The notes under the pieces: generated by a model | The model's input: the letters and a program-made list of their open reading frames with translations, nothing else | The model's database searches: none | What the model was told of the DNA's origin: nothing | From: an uncultured Kordiimonas sp. | GTDB lineage: Bacteria > Pseudomonadota > Alphaproteobacteria > Sphingomonadales > Kordiimonadaceae | Length of the DNA stretch: 64,000 nt | Direction of reading: 5' to 3' | NCBI GenBank assembly: GCA_947503625.1 | Contig: CANNEK010000001.1 | Coordinates: 1,296,152 to 1,360,151 of the forward strand | In this document: piece after piece, positions 9,627 to 17,396 of the stretch | Layout of the letters: every line of letters starts with the position of its first letter | Position numbering within the stretch: the stretch's first letter is position 1 | Position numbers and translations under genes: made by a program

Positions 9627-9715
9627 GGTAACTGTCCTCACTTGTTCATCCAAAGTGAGAGACTGTTTATCTGCGAACTGTTGGCGTATCTCGCCTGTTT
9701 CGGACGCGGCAGTAA

Positions 9716-9738
9716 AGGCGGGCACGAAGCGCCCGCCT
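9716..9738 (-). terminator. Rho-independent terminator of the pnt operon
   Basis: An 8-bp GC-rich perfect stem (AGGCGGGC / GCCCGCCT on either strand) with a 7-base loop lies 6 bases past the pntB stop codon. On the minus strand it is followed by TTTACTG, a short T-run. Confidence 0.6.
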
Positions 9739-9744
9739 ATATTT

Positions 9745-11166
9745 TTAGTGCAGTGACTTGATCACTTCCTCGACCATCTTTTTGGCGTCAGAGAAAAGCA
9801 TCATGGTGTTGTCGCGGAAGAAAAGCTCGTTTTCGACACCGGCATAACCACTACCCATCGAGCGTTTGATAAACAGCACCGTGCCTGCTTTCTCAACGTC
9901 CAGAATAGGCATACCGAAAATCGGGCTCTGCGGGTCGGTTTTAGCCGCTGGATTAGTGACATCATTGGCGCCAATTACGAAAGCCACGTCAGCACCAGCA
10001 AACTCGCTGTTGATATCTTCCAGTTCGAAGACTTCATCATATGGCACGTTGGCTTCAGCCAGCAGCACGTTCATGTGCCCGGGCATCCGGCCTGCAACCG
10101 GATGGATTGCATAAGCCACATCAACACCTTCCGCCTTCAGCATATCACCCATTTCCTTGAGCGCGTGCTGAGCCTGAGCCACCGCCATGCCGTAGCCGGG
10201 CACGATGATCACTTTACCAGCGTTTTTCATAATAAACGCAGCGTCTTCGGCTGAACCCTGTTTCACCGGACGGGTTTCAGCGCCCATAGGGCCAGCAGCA
10301 GCTCCGTCTTCACTACCGAAGCCGCCCAGAATAACCGAAATGAAGCTCCGGTTCATGCCTTTGCACATGATGTAGGAAAGAATGGCACCAGACGAACCCA
10401 CCAATGCCCCTGTAACGATCAGAGCGGTGTTTTGCAGTGTGAAACCAATACCGGCCGCGGCCCAACCCGAGTAGCTGTTAAGCATCGAAACAACCACCGG
10501 CATATCGGCGCCACCAATCGGGATGATCAACAGGAAACCGATGATAAAACTCAACGCGGTAACAACCCAGAAGATGTTCAGCCCACCAACCATGGCAGAC
10601 TGATCAACAGCAAACCAGGCGATACCGCCAACGATAGCTGCCCCGAGCGCCAGGTTGATCAAGTGCCGCGCAGGCAGCATGATCGGTGCACCGGACATAT
10701 TGCCGTTCAACTTGGCAAACGCGATAATGGAGCCTGAGAATGTGATGGCACCAATGGCAATCCCGAGCGTCATTTCGATTTTGGACGCCATGAAGATACC
10801 GCCATCCAAACCTACGATGCCAAAAGCACCGGGATTCAGGAAGGCACTTCCCGCCACCAGAACGGCGGCAAGGCCCACAAGGCTGTGGAACGCAGCCACA
10901 AGCTGTGGCATTTGCGTCATCGCGATACGGCGCGCGATGATAAACCCTATACCTCCACCGATAACAATCGCGCCTATGATCCAGTCATAGCTGACAACTT
11001 CAGGGTTCATCACCGTGGCCGTGATCGCGATGACCATGCCGATGATACCCATGATGTTACCAGACCGGCTGGTTTCAGGGCTGGACAGCCCGCGCAAACT
11101 CAGGATGAAAAGGACAGCGGCCACCATATAGGCCACAGCTGTCATATCGACAAAAGACTGTGTCAT
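9745..11166 (-). CDS. pntB: NAD(P) transhydrogenase subunit beta
   Basis: 473 residues, full length. The N-terminal half has about nine hydrophobic segments (domain II, proton channel). The C-terminal part from about residue 295 is domain III, the NADP(H)-binding domain, recognisable by VIIVPGYGMAVAQAQ, the YAIHPVAGRMPGHMNVLLAEA stretch and the VIGANDVTNPAA signature. Together with PntAA and PntAB it couples hydride transfer from NADH to NADP+ to proton entry, supplying NADPH. It is the last gene of a tight operon, 12 bases after pntAB, and is followed by a hairpin terminator. Confidence 0.97.
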   Translation of the reverse strand: MTQSFVDMTAVAYMVAAVLFILSLRGLSSPETSRSGNIMGIIGMVIAITATVMNPEVVSYDWIIGAIVIGGGIGFIIARRIAMTQMPQLVAAFHSLVGLAAVLVAGSAFLNPGAFGIVGLDGGIFMASKIEMTLGIAIGAITFSGSIIAFAKLNGNMSGAPIMLPARHLINLALGAAIVGGIAWFAVDQSAMVGGLNIFWVVTALSFIIGFLLIIPIGGADMPVVVSMLNSYSGWAAAGIGFTLQNTALIVTGALVGSSGAILSYIMCKGMNRSFISVILGGFGSEDGAAAGPMGAETRPVKQGSAEDAAFIMKNAGKVIIVPGYGMAVAQAQHALKEMGDMLKAEGVDVAYAIHPVAGRMPGHMNVLLAEANVPYDEVFELEDINSEFAGADVAFVIGANDVTNPAAKTDPQSPIFGMPILDVEKAGTVLFIKRSMGSGYAGVENELFFRDNTMMLFSDAKKMVEEVIKSLH

Positions 11167-11178
11167 GCTGGGCGCTCC

Positions 11179-11475
11179 CTATTTCTTTTTCTTGTACATG
11201 GCGAGCATGCGTGCCGTGACGGCAAAGCCACCAAATATATTGACGGCTGCAAGGCCGATTGCGATTGCACCGAGAATTTTCGAAAGACTTGCTCCCTCGG
11301 GGCCAGCAGCAATCAGCGCACCTACGATAATCACGGACGAGATTGCATTGGTGACGCTCATCAGCGGCGTGTGTAACGCCGGCGTCACCGACCACACCAC
11401 ATAATAGCCAACAAAAATGGCCAGAATGAAAATGCTGAATTGCTGGATGAATGGGCTAATGGCTAGTTCTGTCAT
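11179..11475 (-). CDS. pntAB: NAD(P) transhydrogenase subunit alpha part 2
   Basis: 98 residues forming the separate membrane part of the alpha subunit: three or four hydrophobic helices beginning at IQQFSIFILAIFVGYYVVW, with the conserved 'TPALHTPLMSVTNAISS' passage. In enterobacteria this is fused to PntAA; the split form is common in alphaproteobacteria. Its ATG overlaps the pntAA stop by four bases (ATGA), implying translational coupling. A short Lys tail (MYKKKK) ends the protein on the cytoplasmic side. Confidence 0.95.
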   Translation of the reverse strand: MTELAISPFIQQFSIFILAIFVGYYVVWSVTPALHTPLMSVTNAISSVIIVGALIAAGPEGASLSKILGAIAIGLAAVNIFGGFAVTARMLAMYKKKK

Positions 11476-12605
11476 TGGTCGCCTCCTGTCAGGCGGGGGT
11501 GGATGATGGCACCGTCTTTTGTAACCAAGCTTTCGGTGACAATCTCGTCTTCAAAATCTATCTCAAGCGCGCCTTCCTTGACGTGCGGGGTAATGAAATG
11601 CAGCAGATTGCGGGCATAAAGCGCCGAGGCATCAGCCGCGAGCCTTGAAGGCACATTGCGGTGTCCAATGATGGTCACCCCGTCCACTTCAACAATCTCG
11701 CCGGGTTTGGAGAGTGCGCAGTTGCCGCCCATTTCAACGGCCAGGTCAACAATGACGCTGCCGGGTTTCATGGATTTCACCATTTCTTCGGTGATCAGCA
11801 CCGGTGCAGGTCTGCCCGGAATCAGGGCTGTTGTGATGGCAATATCCTGCTTGGCAAGCGTATCTGCAATCAGCTTGGCCTGCTTGGCTTTATATTCATC
11901 ACTCATCTCTTTGGCATAGCCACCAGAGGTTTCAGCTTCAGCCGTTTCCTCATCCTCAACCATGACGAACTTGCCGCCCAGACTTTCAACCTGTTCCTTG
12001 GTGGATGGTCTGACATCTGTCGCGCTTACGATAGCGCCCAAACGTTTGGCGGTTGCGATAGCTTGCAAGCCCGCAACGCCGACGCCCATCACCATGACTT
12101 TGGCCGGTGCAACTGTCCCGGCAGCCGTCATCATCATTGGAAACGCCCGGCCATATGCCTCTGCTGCGTCAATGACAGCTTTATAGCCAGCGAGGTTGCT
12201 TTGGCTGGAAAGCACATCCATCGACTGGGCACGCGTAATCCGAGGCACGAACTCCATGGCAATGGCCATCAAGCCAGCGTCAGCATATGCTTTAAGGCGA
12301 TCACCGTCGACAAACGGGTTGAGGGTTGCCAGTTGAAGCGCCCCTTTCTTGGCCTTGCCGGCATCGACACCTTCCAGGCCCTGTACCGAAAAAACAACAT
12401 CGGCATCGCCAACCGTTGAAGCAAGGTCCGGCGCTATCTTGGCTCCGGCTTCTTCAAAAGCGCTATCCGGCACTGATGCCGCTATACCGGCACCCGCTTC
12501 GACATGCACGTCAAAGCCAAGGCCGATCAGCTTTTTCACTGTTTCCGGGGAGGCAGAAACACGCTTTTCCGCGTCTCTTTGTTCCCGTATCACTCCAAGT
12601 TTCAT
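11472..12605 (-). CDS. pntAA: NAD(P) transhydrogenase subunit alpha part 1
   Basis: 377 residues from the ATG giving MKLGVIREQ; GGAG sits 7 bases upstream and the family begins here. It is the NAD(H)-binding domain I, related to alanine dehydrogenase: an N-terminal 'KRVSASPETVKKLIGLGFDV' block, then the Rossmann motif MGVGVAGLQAIATAKRLGA near residues 167-185 followed by the acidic ATDVRP strand. It acts in the cytoplasm bound to PntAB/PntB. It is the first gene of the three-gene operon; the 290-base gap upstream, shared with a divergent NtrC-type regulator, should hold the promoter. Confidence 0.96.
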   Translation of the reverse strand: MKLGVIREQRDAEKRVSASPETVKKLIGLGFDVHVEAGAGIAASVPDSAFEEAGAKIAPDLASTVGDADVVFSVQGLEGVDAGKAKKGALQLATLNPFVDGDRLKAYADAGLMAIAMEFVPRITRAQSMDVLSSQSNLAGYKAVIDAAEAYGRAFPMMMTAAGTVAPAKVMVMGVGVAGLQAIATAKRLGAIVSATDVRPSTKEQVESLGGKFVMVEDEETAEAETSGGYAKEMSDEYKAKQAKLIADTLAKQDIAITTALIPGRPAPVLITEEMVKSMKPGSVIVDLAVEMGGNCALSKPGEIVEVDGVTIIGHRNVPSRLAADASALYARNLLHFITPHVKEGALEIDFEDEIVTESLVTKDGAIIHPRLTGGDQ

Positions 12606-12894
12606 GAGCATTCTCCGTGAAACTGTTAATTCCCAATCGAATATGAGCTGACTGACCTTTTTGCTCGCCACATACAATTGTGGGCAAGCGCCTTTGCCCC
12701 TCAGCAGCCATCAAGCTCGTGACGGAAAGGTAACGCAATTGGCGGTTTCGGCAAGTTTCTTTCTTTCGATCACAGAAATAGAGAAAATTTTATCATTACC
12801 AATTTGTTAACCAGTGTCCTGAAACGATACAGCCTTCGTACCTTATTGAGACTGGTAGTTTTAATGCTGGCAATTTTCAGGTGAAGAGGCCGTT

Positions 12895-14370
12895 ATGGCG
12901 CAAAAGTCTGTTCTGATCGTTGAAGACGAAATAACCCAAAGCACTCTGCTTGAGGGTATTGTGACGCGCGCGGGTCACACACCGTATGTGGCGCACACGG
13001 GTGCCGAGGCGCTCGATTTCATGAACGACAGGCAAGGTGAAGCTGTCGATATCGTGCTTCTGGATCTTGTAATGCCCGGCATGGATGGCATTCAGGTCTT
13101 GAACAAACTGCGCCCCAAATGGCCAAAACTCCCCGTTATAATGCTCACGGCGCACTCTTCGATCAACACCGTGGTTGATGCCATGCAGGCAGGCGCCAAT
13201 GATTTCATTTCCAAGCCGGCCAGTGCAGAACGCATCAGGTCGGCCATCGATGCGGGCCTGGAAACAGCCTCCTTTGTTGGTGAAATTGAGCCGATGCAAA
13301 AAGGGCTTTCGATTGCAGGTTTTGAAAGTCTGGTGGGCGACAGCCATGCCATGCTGCATGCCGTTGGCCTGGCGCGCAAGGCAGCCACAGCTTCTATTCC
13401 TGTTTTGATTGACGGCGAATCAGGGGTGGGCAAGGAGGTTTTTGCCCGTGCGGTTCATGCCGCCAGCGAACGCGCCGACAAACCCTTTGTCGCGGTTAAT
13501 TGCGGTGCCATACCGGAAAACCTGGTTGAAAGTATCCTTTTTGGTCATGAAAAAGGTTCCTTCACCGGCGCTACCGAAAAAAGAATCGGCAAGTTCGAAG
13601 AAGCCGATGGCGGCACTCTGTTTCTGGATGAAGTTGGCGAACTGCCATCCGATGTACAGGTGAAACTGCTTCGCGCGTTGCAGGAACGAGAGGTCGACCC
13701 TGTTGGTGGCAAAAACAGTATCAAGGTTGATATCAGGATCATTTCCGCGACCAATCGCAACCTAGCCAACTGTGTTGCGGACGGAGATTTCCGGGAAGAT
13801 CTTTTCTACAGGCTGAACGTATATCCGATAAACCTGCCCCCGCTGCGAGAACGCCGTGAGGACATCCCGGCGCTGGTGCAGCATTTCCTGAAACTCATCC
13901 CGGAAATGGAAGGTTTGCCCGCCCGGTCAATTTCACCAGCGGCCCTGCAGTCTCTCATCGGCTATCACTGGCCCGGCAACATCAGACAGCTCCAGAACGC
14001 TATATTCCGGGCTGTGATCCTTTCAGACCAGGATGTGCTGGAAGACCGGGACTTCCCCAATCTGGCGCCCGGCTCGTCTTCGGCTCCCGGCACGCCGGGG
14101 CTACCTCATGTCTCTGCACCTGCATCAATCCAAAACACTCATCACGATAGCCAGCAGACTGCTGTTTCTACTGGCGCAGTTGGCGATGTTCCCTTAATTA
14201 ACCTCTTGTCGCCCGGCGGACATGTGCGCACACTTGCAGACATTGAAGCTGATATCATCAGCCGCACCATCAACCATTATGATGGTAAAATGGCCGAGGT
14301 GGCGCGGCGGCTTGGCATTGGCAGATCAACCCTGTACCGCAAACTGGAAGAGTATGGGTTGAAACGATAG
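12895..14370 (+). CDS. Sigma-54-dependent response regulator (NtrC family)
   Basis: 491 residues with three domains. Receiver at 1-120: acidic E10-D11, phospho-acceptor Asp57, Thr85 and Lys107. AAA+ domain at about 140-385: Walker A GESGVGKE 174-181, sigma-54 contact loop GSFTGA 221-226 (canonical GAFTGA with Ala to Ser), Walker B LFLDEVGEL 242-250. A Fis-type helix-turn-helix lies at about 465-491 (EVARRLGIGRSTLYRKL). Between AAA+ and HTH is a low-complexity linker rich in Ser, Pro and Ala (about 395-440). No histidine kinase is adjacent, so the partner is unknown. It is divergent from the pnt operon and nine bases ahead of glutamate racemase; whether these are functionally linked is unclear. 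Confidence 0.93.
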   Translation: MAQKSVLIVEDEITQSTLLEGIVTRAGHTPYVAHTGAEALDFMNDRQGEAVDIVLLDLVMPGMDGIQVLNKLRPKWPKLPVIMLTAHSSINTVVDAMQAGANDFISKPASAERIRSAIDAGLETASFVGEIEPMQKGLSIAGFESLVGDSHAMLHAVGLARKAATASIPVLIDGESGVGKEVFARAVHAASERADKPFVAVNCGAIPENLVESILFGHEKGSFTGATEKRIGKFEEADGGTLFLDEVGELPSDVQVKLLRALQEREVDPVGGKNSIKVDIRIISATNRNLANCVADGDFREDLFYRLNVYPINLPPLRERREDIPALVQHFLKLIPEMEGLPARSISPAALQSLIGYHWPGNIRQLQNAIFRAVILSDQDVLEDRDFPNLAPGSSSAPGTPGLPHVSAPASIQNTHHDSQQTAVSTGAVGDVPLINLLSPGGHVRTLADIEADIISRTINHYDGKMAEVARRLGIGRSTLYRKLEEYGLKR

Positions 14371-14379
14371 GGGAAAGTT

Positions 14380-15225
14380 GTGATCGGCGTTTTCGATTCT
14401 GGGTCAGGTGGGCTGACAATATTGAAAGCGTTGAGAGAAGCCTTGCCCAATCAGGACTTCCTCTATTACGGGGATCATGCCAACGCGCCGTATGGACATC
14501 GCAGCAACGAGCAAATTGTCAGCCTGACGAAAGCAGGCGTGAGCGCCTTGATGGATGCGGGATGCGAACTCGTTATCCTCGCATGCAATACGGCCGCAGC
14601 TGTCGCCCTGAGAACCCTTCAGCAAAACTGGCTTGAGAGCCACTACCCCGGAAATCGCATTCTTGGGGTGCTGGTCCCGATGGTCGAAGCAATTACCGGT
14701 GTTCCCTGGCAACAGGAACGCCATACTCATTTGGGGCAGCAGGGGCGAATTCTCCTACTCGCAACACAAAAAACCATCGCCAGCGGCGCCTATTCAGAAG
14801 AAGTGGCAAAACGGGCACCTCGACTGGAACTGATCCCGAAAGCCTGCCCCGGACTGGTTGATGCTATCGAAGGGGGCGCCGGGCCGAACCCTTTGAGCGG
14901 CCTCATCAACGGATACATAAGTGAACTTGATCTGAACGGCGTGTCGGCAGCGGTGCTGGGCTGTACACATTTCCCACTGGTTGAAGACCGGTTTCGCGAC
15001 GCCCTGCCAGATGATGTAACAATATTCTCGCAGCCAGATGTGGTTGCCAGATCTCTGTCTGACTATCTGAAACGACACCCGGCTTTCGGCGCTCCGGGTT
15101 CCGGCACGCTTCACCTTTTGACATCCGGAGACCCGGAGGCTGTCAATATGGTTTCCCGATCATTTCTTGACGACCGACTGAATTTTGAAAAACCCGGTCA
15201 CTCGCATGTTTCCGGGTCTGATTGA
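14380..15225 (+). CDS. murI: Glutamate racemase
   Basis: 281 residues from a GTG start giving MIGVFDSGSGGLT, the characteristic N terminus. It interconverts L- and D-glutamate for peptidoglycan. Catalytic pair: Cys69 in ACNTAAA and Cys195 in GCTHFPL, with Asp6-Ser7 in the DSGSGG motif and YYGDHANAPYG at 29-39. The gene follows the NtrC-type regulator by nine bases, so it may be read from the same transcript. It is otherwise ordinary for the family. Confidence 0.93.
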   Translation: MIGVFDSGSGGLTILKALREALPNQDFLYYGDHANAPYGHRSNEQIVSLTKAGVSALMDAGCELVILACNTAAAVALRTLQQNWLESHYPGNRILGVLVPMVEAITGVPWQQERHTHLGQQGRILLLATQKTIASGAYSEEVAKRAPRLELIPKACPGLVDAIEGGAGPNPLSGLINGYISELDLNGVSAAVLGCTHFPLVEDRFRDALPDDVTIFSQPDVVARSLSDYLKRHPAFGAPGSGTLHLLTSGDPEAVNMVSRSFLDDRLNFEKPGHSHVSGSD

Positions 15226-15258
15226 GCGTCACAAAGCTCGTATATCGACCTCACTCAA

Positions 15259-15310
15259 TTCATATAAATAATAGAATAAAAAATTATAATTATTGAAATT
15301 TTTATATGAA
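15259..15310. promoter_or_regulatory. Inverted repeat TTCATATAAA ... TTTATATGAA upstream of the IDH-like gene
   Basis: Two 10-base arms in inverted orientation are separated by 32 very AT-rich bases, 54 bases before the next start. The left arm extends to TCATATAAATAATA, identical over 14 bases to a site in the GH42/GH36 promoter region and 13/14 to one between dgoA and glpD. It could be an operator pair or an AT-rich promoter element. Confidence 0.4.
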
Positions 15311-15363
15311 GTGCTTTGCATTAGCTTGCCGCGAAATAATTCGCAATCGAGCAAGGACTGATC

Positions 15364-16479
15364 ATGACCGCGGCAAAAAATCTGCATCTGGTATCTCCCG
15401 GTGAACAAGCCATACGCATTCTGGCTCATGCAACATGCAATCACAGCATAGCGGCTATCAACTCGACAAACCGGTTACTGGAAACCTGCTCCAAGGGGCT
15501 AAACATCCGCTTCACCGAACACACCTCTGAAAACCCAAACCACCGCCATGTAAATACGGGACTGACCTCTGTAGAGACAATGACGCCTTTACAATCCTCC
15601 ATCAGCAAACAAGTGCAAAGGTGCGTCGGAGGCTTTTCTGCATTCCCAGCAGGTGCACAACAATCAAATGCTGACGCGGCTTCAATCGAAATGACCATGA
15701 CACCGGCTGTCTCTCTGGCCCCTTTTCATTCACGCGCAAATACAGAGCTGAAACTTCTGCCCGCCAGTATCCAGCTTACAGATCACATATTTCAGGATGA
15801 AAGCCAGTGCGCAACGCTGGAGAAAATGCTGAATAAGCTGCTGGCGCTAAAGTCATTCCTCGAGCTTGATAAGTTTACCATTCTGTTTGATGAGTTCGAT
15901 AGCGCCCTTGGTCAACAGAGTATCAAAAAAGTCACCGACATGCTGGCCGGTCTGGGTAAAACGCCGGACGAGGTTTTCTCCATTCAAGAATGTATTGAGA
16001 AACTCTCGCTTGCACCGCAGGACTTTGGTGCCATTCTGACACTGTCGCCGCGCGGGCGCTGGGTCGAAGCTATCGCACAATCCATGATTGGCGCTGAAGG
16101 CCTGCATGCGCAAGGTCGTGTAATGCCAGACCTGGCGCTCTATGGCTGCGTGCAAAAATCCACGTACGTGACCGAAAAAACCAATGCCGAGAACCCGAAT
16201 GCCTATACGCTTGCGGCCGTTATGCTGCTTGTAGACTTGGGAGAACACCGCGCTGCTGCAGAGGTTTTCAATGCATGGATACGTACTGTTGAAGACGGCA
16301 TCCATACCAAAAACCTGCTCCAGTTTTGCCCCAACGCACGCCTGGTAGATACGGACGGGTTTGCGGATGCAATCATCGACAGGCTCGGCAAGAAACCACG
16401 CAAGATAATCGGCCTGACAGGGACACAACGGCAAGATGCCTCCCCTCTTGAGCGGCGGGCGGGTTTCAGGGTCGTGTAG
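15364..16479 (+). CDS. Decayed isocitrate/isopropylmalate-dehydrogenase-like protein
   Basis: 371 residues; ATG with AGGA 8 bases upstream. From about residue 170 to 350 the sequence follows the order of the alphaproteobacterial/Thermus-type NADP isocitrate dehydrogenase (ICDH_alpha). FDEFDSALGQQSIKK resembles the F.....YP.I pattern; APQDFGAIL resembles the 'FDVIV' strand; ENPNAYTLAAVMLLVDLGEH (276-295) resembles 'ANPSGLLLGAVMMLV'. FNAWIRTVEDGIHTKNL (302-318) and DGFADAIIDRLGKKP (331-345) are close to the family. The metal-binding 'GDILSD' position reads RGRWVEA and the 'HGSAPDIAG' cofactor loop reads YGCVQKSTYVT, so catalysis is unlikely. The first 130 residues match nothing I know. The frame is intact, so it is probably expressed. 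It is convergent with cysD and has an AT-rich upstream region with an inverted repeat. Confidence 0.6.
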   Translation: MTAAKNLHLVSPGEQAIRILAHATCNHSIAAINSTNRLLETCSKGLNIRFTEHTSENPNHRHVNTGLTSVETMTPLQSSISKQVQRCVGGFSAFPAGAQQSNADAASIEMTMTPAVSLAPFHSRANTELKLLPASIQLTDHIFQDESQCATLEKMLNKLLALKSFLELDKFTILFDEFDSALGQQSIKKVTDMLAGLGKTPDEVFSIQECIEKLSLAPQDFGAILTLSPRGRWVEAIAQSMIGAEGLHAQGRVMPDLALYGCVQKSTYVTEKTNAENPNAYTLAAVMLLVDLGEHRAAAEVFNAWIRTVEDGIHTKNLLQFCPNARLVDTDGFADAIIDRLGKKPRKIIGLTGTQRQDASPLERRAGFRVV

Positions 16480-16502
16480 CAAGGATACAAGCCAGGCAAG
16501 TG

Positions 16503-17396
16503 TCAGAAATAGCCATTGCGTTTCTGGCTTTCCAGCGAACCTGCATCGCTTACCCGGCCTTGTCGCTCCGACGTCTGCTGACCCAAAACTTCTGCCGCAA
16601 TCTCAAGCGTTGAGTGCGCGTGGGACTCAACGGCGCAGGTGACAGGCCAGCAGCCCAGCGTTCTGAAACGGACCATTTTCATTCTCACTGGCAGATTAGA
16701 GAAGTTATCCAGACGTCCCGGTTCACCAACAACAATCAAGCCGTTATCCGTTTCAAGTACTGGGCGTTCCCGAGCATAATACAGGGGCGCAAGGGTGATG
16801 CGCCGATGCAAAATATAATTCCACAGATCAATTTCTGTCCAATTTGATAGCGGGAAAGCCCGAAGCGTTTGGTCGTCGCTTCGCGCCCAGTTGTAATTGG
16901 ACCAAAGCTCCGGTCGCTGGTGTCGCGGCTCCCAGACATGATGCTTTTCCCGAACGGAAACAATGCGTTCCTTCGCCCGCGTGACTTCCTCATCCCGCCG
17001 TGCGCCGCCAAAAATAACATCATAGCCACCGTCATCAAGAGCTTGTTTCAGCGCATCGGTCCTCATGACACTGGTATACTTTGCACCGTGATCAACAGGA
17101 TTAAGGCCCAGTGAACGACCTTCCTCGTTAGACACAGCCTTGAGGTTGAGATTGTTTTCGGAAACAAACTGGTCGCGAAAATCCAGAAGCTCGGGAAACT
17201 CCCAGGTGGAATCCACGTGCAAAAGTGTCAGAGGGGGCGACGAAGGATAAAAAGCCCTCAAAGCAAGATGGGCAAGAACCGTAGAGTCCTTGCCCGCTGA
17301 AAACAGAAGCACGGGGTCTTCAGCATTGGAAACACCGTCCCTCAGTATATGGATTGCCTCGGCTTCAAGGTTGGCAAGATATCCAGGTAATCTCAT
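16503..17396 (-). CDS. cysD: Sulfate adenylyltransferase subunit 2 (CysD-like PP-loop ATPase), without cysN
   Basis: 297 residues, full CysD length, starting MRLPGYLANLEAEAI. The PP-loop is SAGKDS at 33-38 (SGGKDS in most members), followed by LHVDSTWEFPELLDFRD, GGARRDEE and the C-terminal KRNGYF, all CysD hallmarks. CysD makes adenylyl sulfate from ATP and sulfate but normally needs the GTPase CysN. No cysN or cysNC follows; the next gene is convergent. The start codon overlaps the dabA stop by four bases (ATGA), so it is translated as the third gene of the dab operon. Either its partner lies elsewhere or it has been adopted for another adenylation. Confidence 0.88.
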   Translation of the reverse strand: MRLPGYLANLEAEAIHILRDGVSNAEDPVLLFSAGKDSTVLAHLALRAFYPSSPPLTLLHVDSTWEFPELLDFRDQFVSENNLNLKAVSNEEGRSLGLNPVDHGAKYTSVMRTDALKQALDDGGYDVIFGGARRDEEVTRAKERIVSVREKHHVWEPRHQRPELWSNYNWARSDDQTLRAFPLSNWTEIDLWNYILHRRITLAPLYYARERPVLETDNGLIVVGEPGRLDNFSNLPVRMKMVRFRTLGCWPVTCAVESHAHSTLEIAAEVLGQQTSERQGRVSDAGSLESQKRNGYF

